Assembly: GCF_002099425.1 (NCBI RefSeq)
Contig: NW_018344217.1
Coordinates: 186,001 to 250,000, forward strand
Reading direction: 5' to 3'
DNA from: Phascolarctos cinereus
Lineage: Eukaryota; Chordata; Mammalia; Diprotodontia; Phascolarctidae
DNA length: 64,000 bases
In this document: positions 41,137 to 53,057 of the stretch, piece after piece
Numbering within the stretch: position 1 is the stretch's first letter
Layout of the letters: each line of letters opens with the position of its first letter
Program-made: the position numbers and the translations under genes
The notes under the pieces: model-generated
Seen by the model: the letters and a program-made list of their open reading frames with translations, nothing else
Databases searched by the model: none
What the model was told of the DNA's origin: nothing

Positions 41137-41560
41137 CATGGTGTCCGAAAAGTCAGTACAGTTTTAAGCTCCAAAAACTTATTTACAAAAAAAGGAAAGT
41201 TTATTTACATTTCTTTTGTATTTATTTGGTTTGGTGAATTTTGAGTAACACATTTTAATTTTAACAAGCCAAGGACCCTTGACATCACATACTGCATTTG
41301 GGACAATTTCTGAATAACATGTTCTCAGAGCTATAGATCTGTAGAGGCGACCTCTTGCTTGGCCAATTCAAATACTTGATCTATCTCTATCAGACTTTTT
41401 TTTTTGGTGGGGTCATGTCAGAATTGTCTTGTATACATCAAAACCCCATTCTTTGGATGATCTTAAAGCTAGGATAACAGATGCAATTCTTTCAGTCACT
41501 GAGCAACAGCCAATGTATTTTTTTTTACAAAGTTTGAAAATGCACTAGAGCAATGTATAG
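41137..41560 (+). mobile_element. Tc1/mariner-type transposase C-terminal remnant
   Basis: 41137-41170 is a mariner-like terminal sequence ('GGTGTCCGAAAAGTCAGTAC' then 'AGTTTTAAGCT'). Downstream, the plus strand encodes the transposase C-terminus: 'RRPLAWP' (family RRGPIEWPPRS), 'DLSLSDFFFWWGHVRIVLY' across a T-run near 41385-41430 (family DLTPLDFFLWGHVKNIVY), then 'SLDDLKARITDAILSVTEQQ' at about 41452-41512. The third catalytic Asp of the DD(n)D triad sits in 'DLSLSDFFF'. The N-terminal two thirds are missing between the end and this block, so it is an internally deleted copy, or two pieces. Confidence 0.7.
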
Positions 41561-41909
41561 CACATGTTGAATTTTAATAAGAAACATCACTATATTAAAC
41601 ATTTAAATAATTTGTTTTTCAAATTTCATTGGTGCTCAGTTCCACATTAGTAAAAGTAACAAATGATTGGTGTTTTGAGTGGATGCTTCCATCCATTGAA
41701 AAGAGCTCCCTTTTTCCTGGCTCAAGGAACTCTCAGTAAAATGTAGAACTGTTGGGTGATACTTAAAGTTAAGTATTTAGTACTTCTTAAGTATACTACT
41801 CAGTTTAGGTTTAAGAAGAAAATCATCACCTGGGGAGGTACTAGCTGAGTTGCACTGGCCTTCCCCCCTCCCCCAATCAATCCTGCACAATAAAGAAAAA
41901 TGCTTTTTA

Positions 41910-41977
41910 GTTGTACTGGGTATTGAACCCAGAGCCTTTTGTGTGTAAAGCAGTGATAACCACTACACCATGAAACC
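41910..41977 (-). pseudogene. Decayed tRNA-Val (TAC) copy
   Basis: On the minus strand it reads GGTTTCATGGTGTAGTGGTT (A box), then the anticodon arm around 'GCTTTACACAC' with TAC, then 'GGGTTCAATACCC' (B box and T arm). This matches vertebrate tRNA-Val-TAC. It is three bases short at the D-arm to anticodon junction, and its acceptor stem no longer pairs (GGTTTCA against TACAACT). It is not attached to a SINE body. Confidence 0.72.
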
Positions 41978-42104
41978 TAACATGCTGTGGATGTCTCCCT
42001 TGGGTCCATAAGAAGGCATGCAGATTTGTGCCTGACGTTCCATATTCCTTATTGTAGGTGGAAGTATAACTGGTGTGTTCAAGCATTATTTTCAGTCCTT
42101 GCTA

Positions 42105-42430
42105 ATCAACCAATAAACATTTATTAAGTGCCTCCTATGTGCCAGGCAGTGTGTTAAGGCTGAGAGTACAAAAAGAGGCAAAAGACCTGACCTCAAGGAA
42201 CTTAAAATCTAATGGGGGGAGACAACACACAAACAAATATATACAAAGCAAGGTATATACAGGTTAAATAGGAAATAATTAACAGAGGGAAGGCGCTGGA
42301 ATTAAGAGGGGTTTCGAAAAGGTTAAATTTTGGTTGGGACTTAAAGGAAGCCAGGGAGGTCAGTAGTAAGAGCAGAGGACGGAGAGCCTTCCAGGCATGA
42401 GGGACAGATAGGGATAATGCAGGATCCCTT
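42105..42430 (-). mobile_element. L2 3' portion, antisense, well preserved
   Basis: 'caataaacatttattaagtg', 'cctcctatgtgccaggcagt', 'cctcaaggaacttaaaatct', 'gttaaataggaaataattaa', 'cagagggaaggcgctggaat', 'ggacttaaaggaagccaggg', 'aggtcagtagtaagagcaga'. It is one of the least diverged L2 copies in the window. Confidence 0.82.
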
Positions 42431-42448
42431 CCATAAATGTCAATCTAA

Positions 42449-42697
42449 CTGGGTGTTGTTCAGTCGTATCTGACTCTCCAGGACCCCATTTGGGGTTTTC
42501 TTGGCAATGATATTGGAGTGATTTACTATTTCTCTTTCCAGCTCATTTTACAGATGAGGAAACTGAGGCAGACAGGGTTAAGTGACTTGCCCAGGGTCAC
42601 ACAGCTAGTAAGTGTCTGAGGCTTTATTTGAATTCAGGAATATGAGTCTTCCTGACCCCAGGCAGGGCACTCTGTCCACTGCCCTACCTAGTTGCCC
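42449..42697 (-). mobile_element. Mar1-type SINE, full length with TSD
   Basis: Reverse copy: 'tgttgttcagtcgtatctga', 'ttggggttttcttggcaatg', 'cagatgaggaaactgaggca', 'cacacagctagtaagtgtct', 'gagtcttcctgaccccaggc', 'cctacctagttgccc'. Exact 11-bp duplication TGTCAATCTAA at 42438-42448 and 42698-42708. Confidence 0.9.
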
Positions 42698-42775
42698 TGT
42701 CAATCTAATGAAGCACACGAAATATTTATAGAGATTCAATTACAAAGTTCTCCTTAAAGAAATAAATAATAATGT

Positions 42776-44517
42776 AAATAGCTGGAGGACTATTCAGTGT
42801 TCATGGCTGGGCCATGCCAATATGATGAAAATGACAAAACTACCAAAATTAATTTATCATTTTAATGCTATAGTAATCAAACTACAGAACTTGACAAAAT
42901 AATAAGAAAATTCATATGGAGGAACAAAAGATATAGAACATAAAAGGAAATAATGAAAAAAGGTAGGAATAAAGGGGGATGAGCACCTCCAGATCACAAA
43001 CTACATTATAAAGTAGAAATCATCAAAACCATTTGATATTGGTTAAAAAAAAACCAGAAAAGTAGATCAATAGAATAGATTAAACAAAGAAGAATCAGAA
43101 ATAATGAAACTCAGTAACTCAGTGTTTGATAAATCAAAGAACTTAAATTACTTAGGAAAGTGCTCCGTATTTGGTACAAATTGCTGGGAAAACAGAAAAG
43201 CAGTCTGGCAAAAAATTACATTAATATCTTATATCATATTCCATAATTAATTCCAAATGGATATATGACCTGAATATTAAAGATTATACCATAAAAAATT
43301 AGAAGAGAAGCAAATCATGTACTTTTCACAGCTTTGGATCCCACAGGAAATGAATTCTTAAGCAAAGAAGGGATAGAAGTGATTACAAAAAATAAGATAG
43401 GTAATTTTGATTACATGAAATTGAAAAGCTTTTATACAAACAAAATGAATGCATCTAGGAAAAACACTTTATATAAAATATTTGTAAGGATTTGGTATCC
43501 AAGTTATTTAGATAAGTAACAGAAATATATATAAGACCAAAAGCCACTAAGTGGTCACAGGGTATGGACAAATAGTTCTCAAGTGAGGAATTGCAAATTA
43601 TCAATGACCATATGAAAGAATGTTCAAAATCACTAATAATCATAGAAATGTAAATCAAAACAACCTTGAGGTTTTCTCTCATAACTAGTAAATTGACAAA
43701 GATGACAGAAGATGGGAATAGTCATTGTTGGAGAAGTTGTGTAAAGACAGGCACACTAATAATGCATTGTGGGTGGAGCTATGAATGAGTATAACCTTTC
43801 TGGAAAGCAATTTGGAATCATGCAAATAAAGTGGCTAAAATATCCATACCTTTTGATTCTGACATCCCACTGCTAGGCATATACCCCAGAAAGGTCAGTG
43901 TTAAGAAGAAAGGCTTACTATAAAGCTAAAATATTTATATATACATATATATTTGTATTTATATATACATGCACATACACACCACTTTTTGTGGTAGCAA
44001 AGAAACTAGAATCAAAATAAATGCATTTCAGTTGAGGAATAGATAACCAAATGGTGGTACTTGAATGTAATGGAATATTACTGTGCTATAAGAAGCAGTT
44101 AATGTGATTACTACAGAGAAACCTATAAAGACTTAAATGGACTGATGCAAAGTTAAGTAAACAGAGCCAAGAAAATATACACAATGTGAATGGAAAAACA
44201 ACCACAAACAGTAGAAAATGAATGCTGCAGATTTACCAAGACCAAGCTTGGCCCCAAAGAAGAAATATGAGTAAACACCTCCTCTACTCCTTAGCAGAGA
44301 TGGTAGGAGGTACCAAAGGTGTGGAACATTGTATATGATGTTGAATGTTTTCAATTTATTGATCAGTTTTGGTAATTTATTTCTCTTCTTTTTTTCTTTT
44401 AAAAATCCTTCGTAAGGGATGGCTGTCTTGGAGAGGGTAGAGGTAGGATTGCAGGGGAAATGGGAAGTTATGTAAAAATAAAAGATAGAGATAAACATTT
44501 ATTTTAATAAAAGATAA
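42776..44517 (+). mobile_element. L1 LINE: ORF2 C-terminal third and 3' UTR
   Basis: The forward strand carries L1 ORF2 text past the RT domain: 'atgacaaaactaccaaaatt' (MTKLPKL), 'aaattcatatggaggaacaa' (KFIWRNK), 'gaccatatgaaagaatgttc' and 'aatgcattgtgggtggagct'. It continues with 'ctttctggaaagcaatttgg', 'tatccataccttttgattct' and 'atggaatattactgtgctat'. The 3' UTR runs from about 44180 to an A-rich end near 44515. Many stops are present. It is 5' truncated in the usual L1 way. Confidence 0.8.
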
Positions 44518-44627
44518 CTAGGGTTGCATGGTATTTTGTATTCAATTTACATTTCTGCTGTCTAGCCCTGTCAAGAATGTAGTACAGAGAAAAAGACCAG
44601 AGAATAGAAATAAAATAGTGAAAGCAG

Positions 44628-45020
44628 TTCAATCATTTATTAATGTAGAAATATTTATTAAGTGCCTACTGTGTTCCAGGCATTGTGCCAGGAACTGGGG
44701 ATACAAAGGCAAAAATGAGACAATCTCATTGGAACAGGAGAGACCATGTGACACAATACAAACCAGATAAAAGGTAACCTGACCTGAGGGCACTGGCATT
44801 ACCTACCAGCTGTGGGAACTAGAGCAGTATTCTTGCAGAAAGTGGTGCTTGAGCTGAGTCTTGAAGGAAAGCAGACATTCCAAGAGGTGGAGACGGGGAG
44901 GAAGTACAATCGAGGCATGGAGAAAAGCCAGTCCAAATGTACAGAGAAGGAAGATGGAGGCTATTGCAATGATCTGGGTGATCTGGGTGATAAGGAGATG
45001 AACTAAGGTGGTGGCTATAT
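44628..45020 (-). mobile_element. L2 3' portion, antisense
   Basis: 'gaaatatttattaagtgcct', 'actgtgttccaggcattgtg', 'ccaggaactggggatacaaa', 'gctgagtcttgaaggaaagc', 'gaggctattgcaatgatctg'. Confidence 0.72.
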
Positions 45021-46505
45021 GAATGGAGAGAAGAGTATCTTTCGTTTGATGCCTTTTGTTTTCTGTCACAGTAGTTTCTAGATAAGCCTTTTCCCCAAAA
45101 GAGCCCTCCCTTGTAACAAAGGAAAATGTTAAGCAAAACCAATGGACATAGTGAACTTGTCTGACACTGTTATGTGGCATTTAATACCTGTAGTCCCAGT
45201 TCTCCTATCTCTCCTGATGATTGCTCATCACCTCTCTTGGGCCAAGATTGGTCATTACAATTATTGAGTGGATTTCTAAAAATGATCATCAGATCACTTA
45301 TTCATCTTTTTCCTTTTGTTCTCCATTTTAAGAAAGTTGGGGGGCTAGTATGTAGACACATCCTGTTTCCATTGGAGCATGCTACAGGATACCAGGTATT
45401 CATATATTTTAAAATATTTAGATGAATGACTTCTTTTCAGCCATATGTCACATTATATAGTCAAAATTGAAACTTCCTATTCCAACCAGTAATTCCCTGC
45501 TTTTGACCACATAAAATGACACAGAACTTATTATATACTACTCATTTCACTAACAGGTTTGTATTTATGGCAGTCCCTATTTGGGGGGACAATAAACCTT
45601 AATAAAGTATTTTAAAGAATTACTATGTTTCAAGTCAAAGCGACCAAAGTTGGTAGCCTCAGCAACATGTAACTCTAAAGGACCCAGACTATATTTTTGT
45701 ATTGGGTCATTTTGGACCAATTGACTGGTTACTTCAGTCAGCCAATGAACTGAGTCAGGTACATTGAGTGCTTAGTTCAGTCAGAATGGTAAAACCTTTT
45801 GCTAGTGCACATAAAGCCTCAGAGGTCCATAAGCAGTCAGTCCAAGGAAATTCTTCAACTTTTCCCTTAAAGCTGCAGCTTTCCTGCCCTCTCCCAGGGA
45901 TAACATTTACATACTGAAGGGTAGCAGGATAATAGAAGAACTCATCTTTTTTCTCCCTGACTCAGCAAGAGGCAAGCAAGGAATTATAATACTTGTGAAA
46001 GGAATTGCTGGTGCTGATGGTCCCTAGACACTCCCAATTGCTCTGGGGAGATTTCCAAAAGCGATCTAAGTGTGCACAATTATCCTACCCTCAGTCAGTG
46101 TCCCTGGGTAGCGTGAAATGGACAGCAAAGGAATGGCACTACAAAGATAAAGGGGTATTCTTCTTGGCTCAAAACAGCCTTTTATGTAGTATGAAGCCAA
46201 AAGAGATGCGAAGCCATCAATGACTAATGTTATTAGGCAAAGTCGTTTCTCTTGGGGTGAACAGTCCTTCCATTCTGGCCAGCTGTTTAAATCATGTCGA
46301 ACTCTTCTAGGCTGTAAGTTTAACCTCTCATTGGCCGTCACTTAGTGGGGCATAAGGCTTTGATGAAAAGGTTTTTTTTTATTTTCAGAGTTAAGTGGTG
46401 GTTTTACTTCAGTCAAGTTGCTTCTCATTTTTCTTCTTGTAGATGTGCATTGTTCTCTGCATAACAGGATCCTTTTAATGCAGGGTCAAAATAAAACCCC
46501 AAGTT
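45021..46505. other. No recognised feature
   Basis: About 1.5 kb of single-copy looking DNA. The open frames here are short and show no family likeness. Confidence 0.35.
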
Positions 46506-46965
46506 CATCCATTTATTTAGCAGATATTTCATGGAACACTACTGTATAAAAGGTAGTGTGTTAGGTGTTGAGGGGGAGACAAAAGGATAGATAAGGTTGA
46601 CCCAAATATCTCTAATATTAAGGATGGCCTTGTGGTCTAGTGGCTAGAACATGGGTCCTAGAAACAGGAGACCCAAGTTCAAATGCTGCCTCAGGTACTT
46701 ATTAGCTATGTGCTCATGGGCGTATAAAATGAGGATACAATTCTTGTGCTACCTACCTTGCAGAATGGTTGTAAGGAAAGCACTATTCAAACATGAGCTG
46801 AATAGTACAAACAGAGGGAAAGATCTTTGAGGGAATGATAGAAGACTTGGGGGAGGAGGTAGCCTTTGAGCTCTACTTCCAAGAATGGGAAAGACTTTGA
46901 TGGATAGAGAGAAGGAGGAAGAACATTCCTAGAAGTAGGGACGATGTGAGTAAAGGTACCAAGAT
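46506..46965 (-). mobile_element. L2 3' portion, antisense, with a MIR inside
   Basis: The ends read 'catttatttagcagatattt' and 'gtgttaggtgttgaggggga' on the left. On the right they read 'gaggaggtagcctttgagct', 'gaggaagaacattcctagaa' and 'gatgtgagtaaaggtaccaa'. A forward MIR fills 46622-46790. Confidence 0.62.
46622..46790 (+). mobile_element. MIR-type SINE inside the L2 copy
   Basis: 'gatggccttgtggtctagtg', 'gacccaagttcaaatgctgc', 'gtataaaatgaggatacaat', 'ccttgcagaatggttgtaag'. Confidence 0.7.
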
Positions 46966-47044
46966 AAACACCAAATAGTCAAAAAAGGTGACATCATAAT
47001 TAGATTGGAGGAGCAAGGAAGAAACTATGGATAGGGAAGTCTAT

Positions 47045-47995
47045 GGATAGGGAAGAATACATGACCAAACAAAGGATAGAAAGGATCGCAGAAAAAATGG
47101 AAAATTTGGATTAGATGAAATTTAAAAGGTTTTACACAAACAAAATCAGTGAAATTAAAATGAGAAGGGAAACAACTTGGAAAAATCTTTGTGGCAAGTT
47201 TATCTGACAGAGATTTAATATTCAAGATATATGAAGAACTGATTAAAATTTATAATAATAACATACATTCTCCAATAGATAAATGATCAAAGGATATAAA
47301 TAGGCAGTTTTCAAAGGAAGAAATCCAAGCTATCAATAGGCACAGTAGCACACTGTTGGCAGAACTTTGAATTCATCCAACCATTCCGGAAAGCAATTTG
47401 GAACTTTGCCCCCGACCTGTGACCTAGCAATGCCACCACCAGGCCTATGCCCCGAAGAGATCAAAGAAAGAACAAAAGGAGCTACATGTACAAAAAATAG
47501 CATCTCTTTTTGTAATAGCAAAAAACTGGAAACTGAGTGGGTGCCCACCTCTTAGGGAATGGTTGGTCAAATGATGGTATGCATCATAAGGAATGGTGCA
47601 ATGAATAGTTTCAGAAGAAGCTTAGAAAGATTTTTATGAACTGATGTATAGTGAAGTTAACAGAACTAGGATAACAAATTGTATAACAGCATTACAAGGA
47701 AAAATAATTTGGAAAGATCTAAGAACTCTAGTTAACTGAATGACAAGCCACAATTCTAGAGTTCCAGAGATGGAGTATGCTTCTCACCTCTTGATAGAGA
47801 GGTGATAGACTCAAAATGCAGAATGAGACACATATTTTTGGACATAATGTGAGAATTTGTTTTGCTCGACTATGCATATTTATTATGAGGTTTTCCTTTT
47901 CTCTTTCTCTGTTCAGTTGAGGGGGCGGGGAAGGGGAGTGACAGGGAGAGAAAAAAATTAACACATTTTTAAAAAGAAAACAAAATCTTAAAATT
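47045..47995 (+). mobile_element. L1 LINE: ORF2 C-terminus and 3' UTR
   Basis: 'tggattagatgaaatttaaa' and 'ggttttacacaaacaaaatc' (LD.MKFKRFYTNK), 'aaaggaagaaatccaagcta', 'catccaaccattccggaaag', 'caatttggaactttgccccc'. The frame 47367-47555 keeps 'CNSKKLETEWVPTS' (family VVAKNWKLEMGCPS). Then 'gggaatggttggtcaaatga' (EWLVK), and a 3' UTR with 'gagggggcggggaaggggag' before an A-rich end. Confidence 0.78.
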
Positions 47996-48660
47996 ACCAT
48001 AATTCCTTTCCACAGATATTTGGCTGAGGACAAGTTATTAAGAAGTTAATGCTTTTTTACTCTAGCCCTAATACTTCTCCGTACATCTTAAATACTAATT
48101 TAGGAAGTAAAAAGCATTAGCAACATTCTTACAAGGCACTTCTGCAGCGATAGAGTGGGTCATGATAAAATGCTAGAAGGAAATGCCTTTGATAGTTTGT
48201 CAGTGTGGTCATCTTGTTTAATTTGGCTGCATCTCCTCAAATTCCCCATTTCATTTGTCCAGTGATGGTTATTACACCAGGGACAGGGAGGCAAGAGTCG
48301 GGTCCTCAAGCATAATGCTGGAATGATCATAGAGAAAAATGAGAAATCCTATAAGATTTCTGGCAGCATTGCAGAGCCCCATTTGACCCCAGAACGTACA
48401 CTTGGAAGTTGTTAGAGGTGTAATGTTACATGCAAACAGTTCGCTTCCTCCTAGTGTAAATAGTTTATCCCAACAGAGAAGAGAATTGGAAAATGATACA
48501 ATTCAACTTCACTTAAAATCTTTCAACTTTTTAATCTTAGAGAAAAGACCAGGAATATTGTGATAGAGACAGCCTATTCATATTGAATAGTCTCTATTCC
48601 ATCTAAACAGGCAATTGTAGAAGGAAACCAAATTCCTCAAGATCCCTCCTGCCTTTGATT
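47996..48660. other. No recognised feature
   Basis: Unassigned DNA. Confidence 0.35.
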
Positions 48661-48661
48661 G

Positions 48662-48925
48662 TTGGAAGTATTGTGGAGGGGAAGGTGTATTGGATTTGAA
48701 ATCAGAACACATGGCTTTCAGCCCCAGTCCTACCACTCAGTAGCTGTGTGATCTTAGGAAAATCTCTTTACCACTCTGTCCTTCCACTTCCTTATCTGTA
48801 AAATGGATATAGTATTTATACTGCCTGTCTCACAGAGTTGCTTTGAGGATCAAATGAGGTAAATTATTTAAAGCACTTTGCAAACCTTGAAGTGTTATAT
48901 AAATGCTGCCTGCTCTATTATTGTT
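48662..48925 (+). mobile_element. MIR/THER-type SINE, near full length
   Basis: 'gtgtattggatttgaaatca', 'gtgtgatcttaggaaaatct', 'cttatctgtaaaatggatat', 'gaggatcaaatgaggtaaat', 'aagcactttgcaaaccttga', 'aatgctgcctgctctattat'. Confidence 0.82.
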
Positions 48926-48944
48926 GTTATTACATCCACCAAAG

Positions 48945-49065
48945 TCAATCTATCAAGTTCAACAAGCTCCATTAAACATCTACTAAGAGCAAAGCACAGC
49001 TTTAGATGCTGGGTATGCAAAGACCAAAGTGAAACAGTCTTTGCCCTTAAGCTTTCATTCTACAT
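48945..49065 (-). mobile_element. L2 3' end, antisense
   Basis: 'gctccattaaacatctacta', 'tagatgctgggtatgcaaag', 'cagtctttgcccttaagctt'. Confidence 0.6.
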
Positions 49066-50398
49066 AAGCACTACTCTGGTGTCTTATCATGGCATGGAGG
49101 TGATCTTGGGTTCTCAAATGTGATGACAGCAGAGTGTAAGTTTTGACAGGTTCATCAACCAAGTTGCAAAGGCTTGAGAGTATGGGCCATTTAAAGATTA
49201 ACGTAGCCAAATAGACTGGCCAAAGGGTTATAAATCTTTTAGATATAGCAGTTCTCTGAGAATGTCTAACAACTCAGAGAGGTTGAAGTTTGCATTGGTG
49301 GAGGGAGGACTCACATGAAAGAAATTATAGATTTGTTTGTTTAGTATTGAAGAATCTGTGCAACCTGGGGAAATGGTTAACACCCCCACTTAATTTGTAA
49401 GTTGTCTGTCCCTCATGATGGCTTTGAATAGTTCCTTCCCAGAAAGGGTTTGGGACACCCTGGGCTGGAATTAAAGGGGATTCTTCATCAAACACCTATG
49501 GAAGAAGGTGGTAGGCCATGAGAAGAGATCTTTAAAGGTGCCAAAATTGACATTATCTACCTAATGGGACTCCTAGGGAAAAGGAGGTTTTGTCTTGATG
49601 GGCCTAGAAATACTGAATGATAGCAATATGGAGTGAGTTCTCTTAACAACTTTGGCCCCAGGATAGGCTGCATGCAAGAGGCCTTCTTCCTCTTAGCTGA
49701 TTTAATGCTGATGGCTCAGATCTGTTATGAGGACCAATGACAATGTTGAACATATCCTTGTCTAATTGGTGGACCTGATGTTCCTTGTGCTGCTTATCTA
49801 GTCTTTCTTCTCTTTATTCCTCATGGGATCATCACTTCTAGGTTCTCCCTTCTTGGCAGTTTCTGTCATTGTCTGGTAGAGCTTGCCCCAAGGATTCCCT
49901 TTTCCATTGTGCCAATTCCTGAAGGTGACAGAGAGAGCACTGTCCCATGGTAGGATTCATTCATTTACCTCTGCTATGTCCCTGATTATGCAGCCCACTG
50001 TTGATTTATATCTTCCCCTTTGTTATGTTCTTTTTTTCCATTTGCCTCAAAATCTCCTCCCTAGATCCATACCTTCCACTCTCCCAGGTGCCAGTTACTC
50101 CCGTGATCTCTAACATCCTGCTGAGGTAAAGCAAGTGGTCTTTTTAGTACCAAATACCCCAGACCACACCCAACACAAGGTCCTTATCTCCCTTCACAAA
50201 ACATCTCTTTTCACCCGTAGAAATCTTCATCAATGGAACTCACTTCCACTACCAAAGCCTGTCCTTCCTCCTTTCCCTCCCCTTCTTACTGGTCTCTCTG
50301 CTTTCATTCTGTTACTGTCCTTGAACATTGCATTCATTTGTCCCTCTTACATTTCTGTTGTCTGGGGAATTTGAGAAGGCAAATTTTTTTTTAGGTCT
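49066..50398. other. No recognised feature
   Basis: About 1.3 kb unassigned. The pyrimidine-rich part 50030-50330 gives chance frames rich in Pro and Ser. Confidence 0.35.
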
Positions 50399-50401
50399 GA
50401 T

Positions 50402-50506
50402 TTCCTTCCTTCCTTCCTTCCTTCCTTCCTTCCTTCCTTCCTTCCTTCCTTCCTTCCTTCCTTCCTTCCTTCCTTCCTTCCTTTCTTCCTTCCTTCCTTC
50501 TTTCCT
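50402..50506. repeat. (CCTT)n microsatellite
   Basis: About 26 tetranucleotide units with one interruption. It lies at the 3' side of the antisense L1 piece to its right. The repeated 'EGRK' and 'PSFL' frames are artefacts of the repeat. Confidence 0.95.
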
Positions 50507-50589
50507 GTATTTCTTTTTTATTCTGGTTTTCTCTATAAGAATGTTTTACATGCCATTTTATTATTGAACATCCATCTTTTTTCATTTAT

Positions 50590-52130
50590 GGCTTAGCTCA
50601 GATTTTCAGGATGAGTCATCTTGGGCTGCATCCAGAGCTCCATTGCTCTTCTGAGCATATTATTCCAATCCCTTTTGTATTTTCTGGTGGGTGCAAGGTA
50701 GTCTTGTGTTATTCAAACTTCCCTTCCTTTGTATTTGAAGGTCTTCCTCCTGATTGATTGCAAAACTTGTTTTAACCACTTTGTATTTTGGCGCTTGCAG
50801 CCTTGAGTTTTTTCCTAGAAACAATCTATGACTTTTTTCAATTGGTATTTCGTTCTCTATGTTAAGAAGTACTGGGGAGTTCTCCTGTATTTTTTCCTGC
50901 ATTATGGTATTAAAGTTTTTTTTATCCTGTCATCTTCTTTTGGGAGACCTATAATCCTTAGATTCTCTCTATGCATCCTGTCTTCAAGATCGGTATATTT
51001 TGCTTACATGGTGAACGTACTTTCTTTTAATATTATTTTTTTTACCTCCCTTCTAGATTATCCTTTGTTTCTATATATTTGTTCCCCCAACCTATTGTTC
51101 TGTCTTTGGTTTCTTTGGTGAAACTGACATTGCAGATTCCAGGCTTTCTTTTCTGCCCATTGTTTTTGCTGTGCAAGCCATAAATTTTGCTCTCATAATT
51201 CTCATTTCTCTTTTAAACCACTCAGAAACAGCATGTTATGGTTCCATGTTCTCAAATTCCACAAAGTCTTCTGCCTCATTAAGTGTCATATCATTTCCCC
51301 TTGTTTTTCAGTATTTATTCAAAGATACCTGAACTCTACTTATGTTCAAAATCTTTGAATTTTCTTATTCCTGAGATCTTTGATAATTTTAGTCCCCCCT
51401 CCTTTATTTTCCCCTGTCATTCACTTTCTGACTCTCTAACTCCTTCCCCTCCAATAGTGATTTCCTTGGGGGCTGAACCTCAAAGCTTCTCAGCCTCCTC
51501 TGTGTAATCCATGGTACCCCAGCCTAGGTCTCTGCCCCTAGTGACTTTTGGGTAAACAGAACTGCCCCCAACTGGATGCTGAGTACTTTCCTTCAGGTTA
51601 ATGGAGTGCCACATTGCCCACCTACACACTGTGTTCTGTTCCAGTGTCCTGTCCTGTTCCCTTTGTTCTCTGGCCCAGAACCAGCAGTTTAGAGAGTTGC
51701 CATGCTGGCTTTACTGCAATGATTTTTGTAGTTTGGATCTCTGATGTTCTGGGAGGAGGGGTTGTGGCTGTGGGATGTGGTATTAAGCTCCATTTCCAGT
51801 CCAGATGCATGTCCTGCCCCTTTCCCTCTGTTTCTGACTCCCCTGTAGAGATCTTTTGCTGCATGCTGTTGCACAGACTGTGTGGCCTAGTAAGTGTTCA
51901 TAGCCTGGAACACTGGAGAGGCTACTGGCTATCTGTCCTGGCAGCCTAGAGCCAGGATCTCTACTGCACTGGAAAGAGAGAGGGGAGAAGGGATGAGGGC
52001 TTGGGTTTTGTTGTGAGCTCATATGGGTCAGCTAGGGCAGGCTTACTGTAGGTAGGATGGAGTGTGGGCAAAGAATGTTGAGTTTGCTCAGTGTAGATGT
52101 CAGTTCACGTTATTTTTGTTTGTTTTTTAC
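50590..52130 (-). mobile_element. L1 or HAL1 5' part: 5' UTR and ORF1, antisense
   Basis: On the minus strand, from right to left, there is about 0.8 kb of 5' UTR-like sequence. Then come coiled-coil remains (51180-51300) and ORF1 RNA-binding text: 'IYRS-EDRMHRENLRIIGLP' (50935-51000), 'MQEKIQENSPVLLNIENEIP' (50840-50902), 'KSHRLFLGKNSRLQAPKYKV' and 'CTHQKIQKGLE'. The family pattern is 'EDRIRRDNLRIIGLPE...IIQENFPELL...EIERIHRSP'. It stops near 50590 before a (CCTT)n run. No ORF2 is attached, so it may be another HAL1. Confidence 0.68.
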
Positions 52131-53055
52131 CTTCTTTTGGATTCTTAGTGTTCTAAATCATGGAGACATCTGAAGTTTCTTTATCTTTGGTACATAATTT
52201 CTGTTTTGGAGAGGTTTGAGAGGTAGAGGGGATTAAAGAAAATGTTTAGAACTCCATATTATTTATTTCATGACCCAGAAGTCCTCACATATGTTTTTCT
52301 GAGTAATTATGAAATTCCTTTATTCTTCCTGTTTTATGGCTATCAATCTTTTGTTGCATAGTTATACTTTTATAAAAATGATCATTGATTTGGTTCATTC
52401 AGTTATTCTTTATTAAAATATTGGTCTTTCCAGGATGCCAGTAGTATTTGTTATAATTTTTATTAAAATATTGACATTGTAATGGTTTACATATTGACAT
52501 TGTAACTGCAATGGAATGGTAGATTTGGATTCAGGACTGTTCTTGATAATAGGGGATGTATGGTCATTATATATGTAGATATTCTCCAAGTTAAATGGAC
52601 CATCTGGGTCACCAGTGAGTACTGGAAACTGAGAATAGGAAAATATAAGAATGCTAGCAGGCTTCTTGGGGAGAAATACTGATTCTCATAAGCCAAGTAC
52701 CAAAGGAAATCTCTTTACTCAAAGAAGAGCTTAAACATGGGAAAAAATTACCAAAGGCAATAATAGAAACAACTGGGATGAATAGGGTGGTTTTTTTTCC
52801 TTTGTTTTTTTAAAAAATAGTTAGACAAGCATTTGGAAGAAAATTATACTGTGCCAGGACTAGCAGCTCTGAGAAGAGGAGACAGCTCTCAGCAGGCTCT
52901 CTGGCCTTGTTCCATCCTAAAATGTCCTATTTTTTCCCTTCAGAATAAGTTAATGCACTTGCTCACTCTTTCTCACCCTGCCTTTGTTCTATTTTCATAA
53001 ATCCAGTATAAAGGAAAAGTTTTACTTAGACTTTTGAAATAATTTTCAGACTACC
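52131..53055. other. No recognised feature
   Basis: Unassigned DNA. A local duplication 'tattaaaatattg(g/a)' occurs at 52413 and 52461. Confidence 0.35.
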
Positions 53056-53057
53056 AC

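Noticed and set aside
44133-44498. 121-codon minus-strand frame
   Set aside because: Antisense to an L1 3' UTR; no conserved domain.
50328-50585. Frames with repeated LPSF or EGRK units
   Set aside because: Produced by the (CCTT)n microsatellite.
51614-52022. 80-110 codon frames on both strands
   Set aside because: They lie in L1/HAL1 5' UTR-like sequence and have no protein family likeness.
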